NCBI GenBank assembly: GCA_039619475.1
Contig: CM077115.1
Span: 499,369,352 to 499,433,351, forward strand
DNA length: 64,000 nt
Reading direction: 5' to 3'
DNA from: Icerya purchasi
Taxonomy: Eukaryota > Arthropoda > Insecta > Hemiptera > Monophlebidae
The notes beneath the pieces were generated by a model. That model was not told the DNA's origin. It made no database searches and worked only from the letters and a program-made list of their open reading frames with translations. Positions 23,484 to 35,000 of the stretch are shown here, piece by piece (the first letter of the stretch is position 1; each line of letters starts with the position of its first letter). The translations under genes were made by a program, and so were the position numbers.

Positions 23484-23549
23484 GTAGGTGATCTAAGTCC
23501 ATGTAGTTGGGTCAGTGTTAACACCGAGCCCATTTAAAAAAAAAAAAAA

Positions 23550-24117
23550 AGCGTCAAACTCGATACAGGTAGACTCTTAACAATATTAAACTACAATGTA
23601 ACGTTGAAATTAAGAAATGTCCCCAAAATTCGTTTCCGCGCATATAATAAACAATTAATTATTCCTGAAGGATATGTATCAATACCGGTGGCGTACTGTT
23701 GTAAATAAAATAATAAAAAAAAAGTATATCCTTATAAGTAAAGTTCAAATTAAAAAAAAATAAACCCGAAATAATTATACTCGAATAGTTTTTTACAGGA
23801 TGTATTCGAAACTCGATGCGCCCCGGGTCACAAAACAAAATACCGATGCGGAGAAATAAAAAAAAGACTAACAAAAACGACGAAAAAATACGAGTACTAC
23901 CAATACCAATTTAATCAAACGTTAATACAATTTAATATACAAAATAGAAAACGGAAATCTCGTACCAGGTGTATACACATCTACGCGACCAAAACACGCA
24001 CAAAGCCCGTCGCTAGAATCTCACACGCGCAACCATCGCAACTACCTGTCGTAGATCAAAAAATCGCCATGCTGTTTAAACAAAGACCGACGCTATTCCT
24101 TAGAAAATAGCCGTTCA
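23550..24117. other. Intergenic DNA, no gene seen
   Basis: AT-rich with a slightly GC-richer part at 23950-24060. No gene or repeat end was recognised, apart from the 8-base flank GCCGTTCA at 24110-24117 that belongs to the next element. Confidence 0.45.
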
Positions 24118-25030
24118 CAGGGACGTATATATAGCTTTTGAATGGCGGGGAGGGGCTCAAATCTGAAATTTTCATAATTTTTTTTTAACAAAATTATATA
24201 GTAGGTCATTCTATGTTATTATATTATATTATTATTTATTATATTAAATAATAACATCTTATTTCATTCTTTGCTTATATTTTTATACAATATTTTTTTT
24301 TCCTTACCATGAGCCGTGTAACTGCATACGTTATTACGGCATACGGCAGTTACTAAAGTTTAAATGACTGGAGTGATCTAATTTGTTTTGGTTGTGGGAG
24401 ACGAAGTCCTGTAGTCTCTAGCACTTTTCTGGTGTTTAGTTTATTGGTTGTTGGAAGTCGTCTTCTAATGTGCATTCTTCTAGTGCCAGCGTGCCTAATT
24501 TTTTGATAATTCGCGAATAGCGGTTTTTAATCTTCTATAATAATATATTAAGAATGTAATTTAAAATTTAAAATTCAGTCATTTACGTCTTATTAATAAA
24601 TTTATCTACAATTTCTTTAGAATCGAGTTTTACCGCCGGGTCAAGGTGAATGCTCATAAGGGTAAGACCAATGTTTTTTCGTCACCCATTCGATTCGTAA
24701 TATAGGTTCTTAATTGGAAAAATATCTTTCTGGAATCGCAGTAGACACTGGAAATGTGGCTAATATAATAAGAAGCTTTTTTATCAAAAGAAAAAACTGT
24801 TCATCCTAATGAACAATAGCTTCTACTACAGTGGTAGGTTTTAACGTAGCCGATGTCCATATTCACTTACAAATATTATGCCTTCATTTTCACCAAGAAA
24901 TGTTTTTGCTACTTTTTTTTAGTTTTTCTTGTGTGCTGGAGTCATTACTCGTCTTCTCGGGTAGAAACATTTGAATCCCTTCGATCATTTCATCATGTGG
25001 TTTAAAGCGGACATCGAGATCTGTATTGAA

Positions 25031-26487
25031 TATTATGTATTATTTCTTCCTGTAAACGTTTGTTTCAATGATATTATAAGTTATGTATTTTTAAACCTTA
25101 AATTACGTTACAAAGTTATAGTTTTAAATATTACACGGACACAAAGTACCTTTTAATTCGTTAAAACATACAACATTTATTTATATTAAATTATTACTTA
25201 AAAGTTACAGACATTATTATTCACAAAAAATATATATAAAAATCCGTCCTACCGATTTCGTCTACTTGACATATTCATGGACTGAATTTTGTTGTATTAT
25301 TTATTTACATGTTTGGTCATTATTAAAGATATAGATCGATATATTATAATTGTTGGTCTATGTAATATAAGATTTTTAAATTTAATAAATAATAATGAAT
25401 TGAATATAATAAAGTAAATATATAGTTACAATTGAATAATATGGAACAATATAATTAAATGATGTGTATGAATTCGTTGAAATAGTATTACAATATTACG
25501 AGGACAACATAATAACTAACAATTTACGATTACACCACATTATTTTCTATGTAAGATATGTTGATGATATTTTTTGTATTTTTGATGAAAATTCTAATCA
25601 CCACATGCATTTTTTAAATTTTATAAATCACATTTCACCAAATTTACAATACACTATAGAAATTGGAAATAATAATACTATAAATTATTTAGATATAAAT
25701 ATACAAATAAATAATAATAACATAAATTATAACATATATCATAAAACAACACAAACAGACGCCATCATAAACAAAACATCAAATCACCCAAAAACACATA
25801 AATACTCAACCTTTATAGCATACTTACACAGAATACACAATACCCCAATGAATAACAGAAACAAAAATAATGAAATAAATCTGATTAAACAAATAGCAAA
25901 AAATAATAACTACAATCCAAATATTATTGACAAATTAAATCAAAAAATAATAAACAAAATAAAATATAAAAATAAAAATATAATAAATCAATCAAAAACT
26001 AAAAAAGAAGAATGGATAACATTTACATATATTAATCAAAATATAAATACATTAACAAACATTTTCAAAAATAATAAAATAGGATTTAAAACAAACAATA
26101 AACTATTAAATAAGTTGATAACTCTAAACTCAGAAAATAATAATAATGATACCATATACAAAAAACCAGGTATATATTTATTAAGATGTAATAATTGTAA
26201 TAAAGTTTACATAGGACAAAAAAAAAGGAATTTCAAAACTAGATATAAAGAACATGTATACGCAATTAAATATATGTAAGTATCTTGATAAATCAACATT
26301 TGCTGATCATATAATACAACAAAACCATACAATAACTTACAATATACAAACAGACATGCTAATTTTAAAAATAGTTACAGATAATAAACTCTTAAATATA
26401 GCTGAAGAATATTACATTAATAAATACAAAGATAAAATATTAAATATACAGCAAACAATACAGCAAAACACATTATATAATATAAAA
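25031..26487 (+). mobile_element. Penelope-like retroelement inserted in the hAT element
   Basis: The insert is flanked by the 12-base direct repeat ATCTGTATTGAA (25019-25030 and 26488-26499). It starts with a roughly 226-base terminal repeat (25032-25257) that is also present near 12253-12497 in direct and inverted copies and always ends in CTACTTGAC. A coding region follows with reverse transcriptase and GIY-YIG nuclease, the pairing that defines Penelope-like elements. It is 5'-truncated within the RT, since only the YVDD part and downstream remain. Coding is very AT-rich, unlike neighbouring elements. Confidence 0.85.
25464..26487 (+). pseudogene. Penelope-like polyprotein: RT C-terminal half plus GIY-YIG endonuclease
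   Basis: The frame from 25464 contains HIIFYVRYVDDIFCIF, so the YVDD catalytic box of the reverse transcriptase is intact, followed by NTINYLDINIQINNN (thumb-proximal LD motif) and an Asn/Lys-rich linker. The C-terminal nuclease shows GIYLLRCNNCNKVYIGQKK and RNFKTRYKEH: the GIY and YIG motifs, the Cys pair and the catalytic-helix Arg are all present. A frameshift at about 26265-26275 moves the reading into LDKSTFADHIIQQNH, the expected continuation. The fingers part of the RT and the start codon region are missing. Asn/Ile/Lys make up much of the protein because of the AT bias. Confidence 0.85.
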
Positions 26488-28564
26488 ATCTGTATTGAAA
26501 TGGTCAACAAAGGGGTAAAATACATTTCGGCGGTAATATATTTCGATAATTTCTCTTAGTACATTACTATGCTGGGTTTTCTATCTGTTCGTCTTTGAAA
26601 CAACTATATCATTTGAACTCATCTGCCTTGCCAGCTCGAAAAGGACTGAGAATCGATTTTCATTCCAAATATTTTGTAATATCGTCTTTATACTTTTTGT
26701 ATAACTGCAAGTGTCTGTCAAATCGATATTAAATTTTTTCATTGCTTTGTTTAGGCTTGTTGTATATGAGAAAGTTTTTTTCAATATAACTAGCGACACA
26801 ACAAACTGACTATTTTCTATGGCGGTTTGCAGTCGGTATGCTTGAGCGGCGACATCCCTACACTACGGGAATCATTTGTGCAAACCGTTCTACAGCCGTG
26901 TGCTTTTCGGTTCACCGTATCTCACGAAGAGAAATAAATGTTGAATAAAATTAATTAATCTGATCAATCAAAAGGCTGTCTCAAAATGAAAATTGTCGAA
27001 AAAAGTTTATTGCATGTTTTATGATCCCTATACAGTAGGTACCCACATGAATGCGCCAGAACTAAAATGAGAATGTGAGCCACACAGTGCACGAATTGCG
27101 CTCTCCAGTATTTCCCTACGATTATTGTTATCACGTCTGCAGCGCCATCAAAGCCTTGTCTACTGAATTTATCTGTATCCAAGTTATAGGATACGAGATG
27201 CATTATAATTGTCGTCGCCAATGTTTGAGCTGAAACATCTTCTATGTAAATAAATTCAAAAAAATCTCCCCGGATAACTGATTTTTCAAAGGAGCAGTCT
27301 ACATATCATAAACATAACGCTAGTTGTTCTCGCCGGAATATGTTTTGAGTTTCGTCTGCCAATACCGTAAAAAAAGCTAGCCTCTTTGGCCCTTTTAAGT
27401 ACATGCGCTTGAATAGCATTACCACATAGTTCAATCACTTCTTTCTAAATTCCTGATAAAGTATGCATAGCTTTACTATGCATGCTTTGTAAGTAAATGA
27501 CTCTTAAGAGCTTCATCATCAGATCGAGCACGAAAGTAGAGTACTCGAAAATTGCCGTCATTGTGAGCAAGTTCGTTTAATCCAACTTCATAATCATGGC
27601 TTTCTCTTAAGACCATTGCTCGTCTTCTGCACAAAAGAACTGTTTCTATAATAGCCTTTAATCTCTTGCGATTATCTGCAGCAATTTTATGACCTTCCAA
27701 GTTTATGGACTCCTCAACATCATCAGTAGATTTGCCTTCTGCGAACTTTACAAACGAATTTGTGGTATTTTGTATTTGTGTGATGATTAAAGTTTTCTAA
27801 AGCGTTTTCCAGTTAGTAAATGGCTTATTAACAAGGGCTCCAAGATCTTGTTAACCAGGTCCACCCTGCACTGTTCCAAGTAGAACACATAGTTCGCAAA
27901 GTACTCTCCCTACATGACGTTTGAATACACAAGTAACGAGTGTTTCGCAGTTCAACGACGTTGAAAAGAAAAATTCCTCTTGCCAATGATTGGAAACTTA
28001 AAAGCATCTCCGGTAGGTTTCAAAGCTCTTTTAAAGTTTTCAACTTTAGCTTATCATTATTCGAAGGACTAGAGAATGAACCTTTTGACAAATAAGCTTG
28101 GACATTCTTTCCTTCTCAAGTATCCTAAATAAAGACGTAAAAAGATTCGAACTATTTTAAATCCAATCCAAAGCTACAATGCGAAGGCATATGCTACGAT
28201 AGTGTATTCGGTTAATATTTGGACTTTTGCGTGATTTAAGGGGGGGGGGGGGGTCAAACCCCCAAAACTTTCCCTTTATATACGTCGGTGGCCGTTCGTT
28301 TATAGGGGCGCTAGTGCATGAATGAATTAAATATATAAAATAATACGAAACATATTAAACATATAAAAATAAAGATGTAAAAAAATGAAAAAATTTTATC
28401 GACAACATATACCAAAATAGAATATCACATGAAATATTATTCATAGTATCGGAAAAATTTTCGCCTATTTTGAGCTGAATTTTGATTCATAAACTTGAAA
28501 TTATAAAATTACCTAAATCAAATGACAATGATTATGAGTTTGTAATTTAACATACTGATATTAG

Positions 28565-30500
28565 TGAGCCAATACAAAAAAAAATTCGCCGGCGTTTTTG
28601 GAATGCCTGTGGGGAAAATTCCAGATGTTACATGTGTTTTAAAGTTAAAAGAAGGTACATCACATCTAGCAACACGTATTTTCTTTGGACTAGTCACAGC
28701 GCCAAATATTTTCTATTCAGTAATGGCACCAATTTTAAATGGAGTCTGGAGCTGCATTGCTTATTTCAATGATATCTTGATACATGGAAAAACCAAACAA
28801 GAGTGTCATGATAATTTCACTGCTTGTCTCCAACGTCTTCGACACTTTGATGTTCTTTTAAACAAAGACAAATACAATTTTTTTGACCGGCATATTCAGT
28901 ATCTGGGTCATACAATTTCAAATTCTCCTGAACCTCAAAACATAGACGAATTGCGATTATTTTTGGGATTAGCAATGTATTACATAAAATTTATTTGAAA
29001 TGTAGCTTCCATCTTAAATCCTCTCTATAAATTGTTGCAAAAAGATGTCAATGGCCTAGGTGCTATTTTATCACATAAAATAAATGAAGACTTAAAGCCA
29101 ATTGCTTTTATGTCAAGGGCGCTAACCCACGCAGAGCAAAATTACAGTCATTTAGACAAAGAAGCCACTGCGATCTACTGGGCTGCAAAGAAGTTTTACC
29201 AATATTTGTTTGGGAGACAGTTTACGCTAGTAACAGATAATCGGCCGTTACAGTCACTTTTTAATCTATGCAAAGTATTTCCAGAAATTTCAGCAGTTCG
29301 CTTGACCAGATATGCATTGTTTTTGCGGCAGTTACAGTACACAATTCAACATAGAACATCAGGCAGCAGATTATTTATCGCGAGCACCACTTCAGGTACA
29401 AAATCTTGATGCAGTAAATGAACTATGTAGTCTCAATGAACTCACTATTGGTTTTTTGAGTACAATACAGAAGAAAACAGTAACATATAAAGAGTTTCAA
29501 AGGGAAACGGCCGAAGATGAAATGCTTAGTAAGCTGTATGCAGAATTGCAATCATCCAAAACAAGAAATGCTGAATATTCTTTACATAATGGTATCATTA
29601 TGCGAGGTAATCGTGTCCTTATTCCCGAGTCGTTACAGAAATATGTACTTCAGGAACTGCATGGTACTTACTGTGGTATTGTTAAGATGAAAGCATTGGC
29701 ACATTCAATTTGTTACTGGCAAAACATTAATAAAGACATAGAATCAATAGTGGAGTCATGTCCTGCCTATGCAACTGTACAAAACATGCCCTCAAAAGCA
29801 CCATTGCATCCATTTGAAACGCCTACAGCAATACATGCAAATTTTGCTGGACCCATCAATGGAAAGCATATTTTTATTATAGTAGATGCATTTTCCAAAT
29901 GGATGAATATTAAAGTGTTTGAATCTGGCCCAACAGCCATGGCACAATTAAGGTTTTAAAACATATTTAAACAAATCAAGGACTTCCACACATTTTGGTA
30001 ACAGATAACACAATCTATTTCCACCAGGTGATTTTGAAGAATTCGCTTGGAATTTCACATCATACAGCAACACCATACCACTCAGCTACCAATGGCCAAG
30101 TTGAGCGAGCTGTATAGACAGTTAAGAAGAAACTTAAGGTGCTGTTTGTAAGAACCCCTTCAAATGTGGAAGAAAAAGTGCAGCAGATATTATTCTAATA
30201 TCGGATGATGCCTCTTGCTAATGTGAAGTCGCCAGCAGGGTTACATTATGGACGACAACTATGTACTCAGTTGCACTTATTAAAACTGGTGTGTCGTCCT
30301 AAGTTGAAGTCAACAGTAGTGCAGACAGCTGTATCACAGTTCAGAGTGCGCACAACAGTACTATAACAAAATTACTTTGGGGGTCAGAGAAATGGTGTGT
30401 GGGGACTGTAATTGAAAAATTAGGTTGTGTACATTACCATATACAGCTGGACAACAAGTACATTATTAAGTGCCATGTAAATCAGTTGTGACTTACTGAA
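28565..30500 (+). pseudogene. Ty3/gypsy pol fragment (RT, RNase H, integrase)
   Basis: Reverse-transcriptase landmarks are FGLVTAPNIFYSVM and a catalytic box that reads YFNDILIHGK, with N in place of the first aspartate of the usual Y-x-D-D box. QYLGHTIS and FLGLAMYYIKFI follow before a TGA. RNase H shows PIAFMSRALTHAEQNYSHLD and VTDNRPLQSLFN. Integrase shows ELHGTYCGIVKMKA, CPAYATVQN (the second zinc-binding cysteine is Tyr) and HANFAGPINGKHIFIIVDAF, where N replaces the usual first catalytic aspartate of the D-x-A-G-P motif. Integrase frames then break up. The resemblance is to the K02A2.6-like group of gypsy polyproteins. It cannot encode an active enzyme. Confidence 0.85.
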
Positions 30501-30782
30501 TGTGTTGCTGTTGTAAGTGACCCCGCTTCAACAAAACGTATAAAAAAAAACAGTACCGTCAGATTTAATAGAGTAAATCTCAGCAGGTATAGAGTGATCC
30601 ACTAGCCATACAACTCACACACCAACCTACGAATTTAGTAAGCCCATCAAACAATTCTACAACGATCATCAAAACCAATTAAACTGGTACAGCAGCTAAA
30701 TTTATAACTTTTATTTTTATTATCTTTTTGCATATAATTGTTGATTTTTCGTTAAATGTACACCTTATTAATTACAGGGGGA

Positions 30783-30974
30783 TGACTGTGATGAATACAT
30801 TGATTCATTTTGTCTATACGCTATGATTGTTTACATATATTTTGTTGGTTATGTTATTACATAATATTATGCCAGATCTCGAATGTTCCGATATATAATT
30901 GATGGTACGTTTCTAAATGTAATTATGAAATATACATTATTAATAATCTTCCAAACAGTTATTAAAACACAACA
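30783..30974 (+). repeat. Candidate 3' LTR of the gypsy element
   Basis: A purine tract (ACAGGGGGA, 30774-30782) is followed by TGACTGTGATG, and a plausible LTR end ATTAAAACACAACA finishes at 30974. The segment is 192 bases and runs TG to CA. With no 5' LTR in the window for comparison, the borders are inferred from position alone. Confidence 0.45.
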
Positions 30975-31975
30975 AAACCTAAGCGGTTTTTCCTATCGGT
31001 TGGTTTTGTTTTCTCTTGGCCCTTCTCAGAATATCTAGATACCTTGAGTTATATGCTACTGGTTTACACTATTTATAATTGAACAGAAAATTTTCAACTA
31101 TGCAATTACAGCGCTATTAGTTGGCAATTTAATGATTTTTTTATCATGGCGATAAAAAATTATATTATGAAAAAAAACATTCTGAAAATATTACACATGA
31201 ATCCCGATATTTATAATACAACTTAAAATACAAATGTGTTAATGCCTGTAAATGATTGAAATACAAGTAATTTACAACGGAAAATTTTCTATTAAAACTA
31301 TTGTTTGACACAAATATAATCTTTGATTTTCTTTTATTTGTTTATTGTATTATATTCAAAAATAATTTGTTTTTCGATTTAATTCCTTAAACTATTTTAA
31401 GCTTAATAATATAATTTCACACACATGAAAATAGTAAAAAATTGAGTGAAATTTAATTAGAATGGTTCTAAATTGGCCTGAAAAATTTGATTGTATATTG
31501 TTGTTTGGTTTAAATAAAGGTTTTAAAAAATGGAAATTATCTTTACGTGTGATATAGCCAAATTGCATTCGATTACTGACCCTGTCAACTTATACTCAAA
31601 AGCGGGCACATTTGGTTAAGATTAAGCTTATGTCAACTGAAAAATTATTTTGCTTTCGGCTTTCGGCAGCTTTTTAAGCCCTGATGAAAGCATATGTTAC
31701 ATATTAGTTAATTTCATGTACTATTAAACATTATAAAATATATTATTATTTTTGTTTTTTAGAATTAGTTGTGTTTTAAACTAAATTTTCCAAAAATGTT
31801 TAGAAAATTAAATTTGTACCAATGAGCAAAATTATTTATAAAATTTAGCATTTCTTATTATTTAGTTCTGTGATATCAGATTACTTACGAAATAATGTTC
31901 AACGACGAGGAGGTGGAAGCTTTTGAAATGATCTTTTGAAAATATTTTATTATTTATAATAAATGAAAATTAATA
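30975..31975. other. Upstream region of RSRC2, AT-rich, no element recognised
   Basis: No coding sequence or repeat end was recognised. It should contain the RSRC2 promoter and 5' UTR. The segment ATTACTTACGAAATAATG to about 31925 is the least AT-biased part near the start codon, but no core promoter motif can be assigned. Confidence 0.4.
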
Positions 31976-32029
31976 ATGGAATCCTTAAATACTTACGTAA
32001 GTGATGCCGAAAGTGACCATTCGGAAAAA
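31976..32029 (+). CDS. RSRC2: RSRC2 coding exon 1
   Basis: ATG to AAA (18 codons, MESLNTYVSDAESDHSEK), phase 0, donor GTAAGT at 32030. An internal GTAAGT at 31997 is also a possible donor but would cut the frame after seven codons. Confidence 0.75.
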
Positions 32030-35000
32030 GTAAGTTTTGCATTATTGATTCGAATATTTAAACAATACAGTGGTATTATATGCTTTGTTGTTAATCATTA
32101 ATTCATTTTTATATTTAGGATCATCGAAAAATGTCTAATTCAACAGAAATCGATGCAAATTGTGAACCGATGACAATGGAAATGAGTGAGGTATGTGCTA
32201 TAACGAACGGTAATCACTTAATATTGAAAATGTATGCGAAATGGCTCTGTGCGTATTGTTTTGGGTGACTTAATGTGGAAATTACAGTTTTAAGAGTTAT
32301 TTCACGTTCAAAATTATTTAAATAAAATATAAAACTGTAAATGAGAATAATGAAGCAAAATGAATATTATGTTTATGTATGTGTATATATCTATGTAAAT
32401 GTAATTTAGTTCATTTATGATTAAAAAATAATAACATACATCTTGTTGAAATATAAAACATGTACATACACGAGTAGCTGGTCTTTTTCGTGATTCAGAA
32501 GATAATGAAATATCCATGGATCGACTGCAACAAATATGGTGTCACATTACAACATATCTTCATTCTGGGTAAGTATGAATCCCCTTTTAAATGGCGGGTA
32601 CTTTCGCAGGTGACTTGCTGACAAAACGATGTAATGTCCTTTATACCAATAAAACGTTTACGAAGGATATGGTTCATAGCAACTGTTTAAAATAAAATGT
32701 GAGTTTCCGTATTAAGAACTAAGCATGTATTATATAACTTTCGGTATTATTCGAATAGTTTATTCCTATCCCCGAAATTACTTCAGCACAAATATTGCAC
32801 TTTTGAGAAAATTAAGCATTTCAATGAGTGAATGTTACAGTGTAAGTGTCGTATGTAAAATGAAAAAGTGTATACACTACGTGATTAATAAAACAATTCT
32901 CTATACAAGATTACTTCTTTTATTTTTTTTTTTTTTTTTTGAAAATTGTTAAAACGAAAATTAATATATATTTAATAGAGCGCCCCTAAAATTTTTATCG
33001 TTTTGTAATAATCGCGATGATATATGCAGAAATTAAATTTATTTTTATTTTATCAATAGGAATTTCTGCTCGTCGTTATATTGATCCAGAAGATGCTCTG
33101 CGATGACTGAAGCTGAATATTCCATTTTCAAACATTTTACTTATAATTAATTGTGTTCTCTATGTGTGTATTAAACTAAACGGTATATCGTAAGATGTAT
33201 TTAGAAAGAAAAAAAAAAAGTATTTAAATTTGATGTACTAACATATCCATGGAAACAGTCGTTTAACGTAGTTTAAAATCAATTTAATATTTCGAATACG
33301 CATTTTTGTTACATTTACTTGATCCGTTGTTTATCTGTTTGTTTAAAATATTTCGTTTATATAATTAGGATTAACAACTGATTAATGCGGTATTCGTAAT
33401 ATTAGAACAATGAACACTTAGAAAAAGTTGGTTTCTAATTTGATTATTCTGAAAAATCTTTTAAGTTTAATATCTTTATTATTTGTTTTTTTTTTTTTTT
33501 GCAATGAGAAATAAAAAATAATTTTGTATTTTCAAATAGTTCGATGTGTGACGAATTTTAAACTTTTTTGGTTTAATTGAATTTTTACTAATTTCGAGAA
33601 TTATATAGGCAATAATATTCTAAATCTGTTGATTTAAAAGAATTCGCTGAACTATTCCGAAACTAAGATATTCTTTCAAAGTATTAATATCGTGTTAATA
33701 ATTAGTTGATCTCGACGGAATTTTTAAAATTATTGATCACATAATCTGATTTTATAATATAGCGATTTAAAATCAACGTTATTACACTAATTTATTGTTG
33801 ATTTACTTTTTGGTTTTTAAATTGTTTTCGATTTACACAATTTTTAAAATCTACATTATTTTGTTTATTATTTAATTACGTAATGAAACCAAGCGTCATA
33901 AATCGGTATTCACAAGACGGTACAGTAAAAGTTAATTTTGTTTTCATTGTTATGTTTTCAGGACTCGGATCATAATGAAAATTCGCATGAAAAAAATTCG
34001 AAACCGTCTAAGAAAAGATCGATGTCGGCTAGTTCTTCTACTAGTTCGTACGATTCCGATGATAGTTTAAGAAATAATAAGAATTCGAAACCTGATTTAA
34101 AGAAGAAATCTACAGGCAACAGTTCTTCGGAGTCTTCATATTCTTCAGATGACAGTTCTGTTGGTCGAACATCTAATGATAATGCCAAGAACGCGTCACA
34201 TCATTCGAAACGAGAAAATTCTTCTGATGATAAACTAAGAAGGAGCGAAAACAGTAAAGAAAAAGAAAAGAAAAAATATGACGACAAAAGGGATTACAAA
34301 AAAGATGAGCGTAAAGATTACAGAAGTGTTGAAAGAGATCGAAAAACAGCTGATGACCGAAGACGTGATGATAGGAAATCGAAAGACGATCGAAGTTATT
34401 ACGATCGGTAACTATAAATTTTCATTAATAAAATTTATGAAAAGAAATGAAATTTAAGTACTTTTGGGTATTTTTTTTATTATTGATTTTAGCTTTTACC
34501 GGTCATTTGCTTGAAAACTATCGATAGGCTTTTAATCTGCATCTACATTAATACTATTATTCCTTTTTTCCTTAATATTGCTGCCGGATCTCTTTCTCTC
34601 ACATATTGTATATTCTATCTTTATCCTTCTTTTAAACCTCCATGTAGTAATTTAATCTCTAATATAATAATATAATAGCCGTTAAAAACGGTTTATCTTT
34701 CTTTTTTTTCTTTTTTTTTTGAATGCTAACAAACTATGTTCAATAGTGTATAAGGAACAAATTATATCACCTTCTTTTAAACGTCTTATTATAGTTTAAC
34801 ATATAATAGATAATTGCCCAAAAATAGCCAAAGTGACACTATGTGTCTGAGAACAGAGTAAAATGCGATTCGTTAAGTCAGTAGCATGAAATAAATACCT
34901 AATATTTAATTAAGTTATAGAAATTGGAGTAGAATTATGAAATTTAATATTATTTTATTTGGCTATTAATTTGTTTAGCTTCATCACTCCGGAAGTATAG

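Larger units (their letters stand above)
19509..23549 (+). mobile_element. I-group (RNase H-bearing) LINE, internally deleted
   Basis: From 5' to 3' the element holds a zinc-knuckle end of ORF1, a poly-pyrimidine-rich linker, the start of ORF2 with the first endonuclease motifs, a reverse transcriptase, an RNase H domain and an A run at 23535-23549. RNase H after the reverse transcriptase places it in the I superfamily of non-LTR elements. The 5' end is truncated and abuts an unrelated LINE fragment. Most of the endonuclease seems deleted around 20760-20800, and several frameshifts make it inactive. The coding strand is pyrimidine-rich, giving a Ser/Leu/Pro-heavy protein. Confidence 0.85.
24118..28290 (-). 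mobile_element. hAT element (ZMYM1-like) split by a Penelope-like element
   Basis: Ends read CAGGGACGTATATATAG (left) and CACCGACGTATATAAAG (right, - strand), flanked by GCCGTTCA (24110-24117) and GCCGTTCG (28291-28298), 8-base duplications with one mismatch. The - strand encodes a dead ZMYM1-like hAT transposase. N-terminal pieces include KAIIETVLLCRRRAMVLRES (27660-27600) and DEALKSHLLTKHA. The middle has GFDGAADVITIIV and VHCVAHILILVLAHS. C-terminal pieces are VDHFNTD (about 26509-26488) continuing as LDVRFKPHDEMIEG after 25019, then LATFPVSTAIPERYFS near 24750. Without the 1.46-kb insert at 25031-26487 the element is about 2.7 kb. A 14-base G run lies just inside the right terminus. Confidence 0.85.
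28565..30974 (+). mobile_element. 5'-truncated Ty3/gypsy LTR retrotransposon
   Basis: Order of domains is reverse transcriptase (28565-29000), RNase H (29035-29400), integrase (29450-30500), then a purine tract and candidate 3' LTR. No gag, protease or 5' LTR is seen to the left, so the copy is truncated. No envelope gene is visible. Many lesions are present: stops at 28996-28998 and near 29957, frame shifts between domains, and altered active-site residues. Confidence 0.85.

Noticed and set aside
33970..34188. Acidic minus-strand frame of 72 codons
   Set aside because: Mirror image of the Ser/Asp-rich RSRC2 exon 3.
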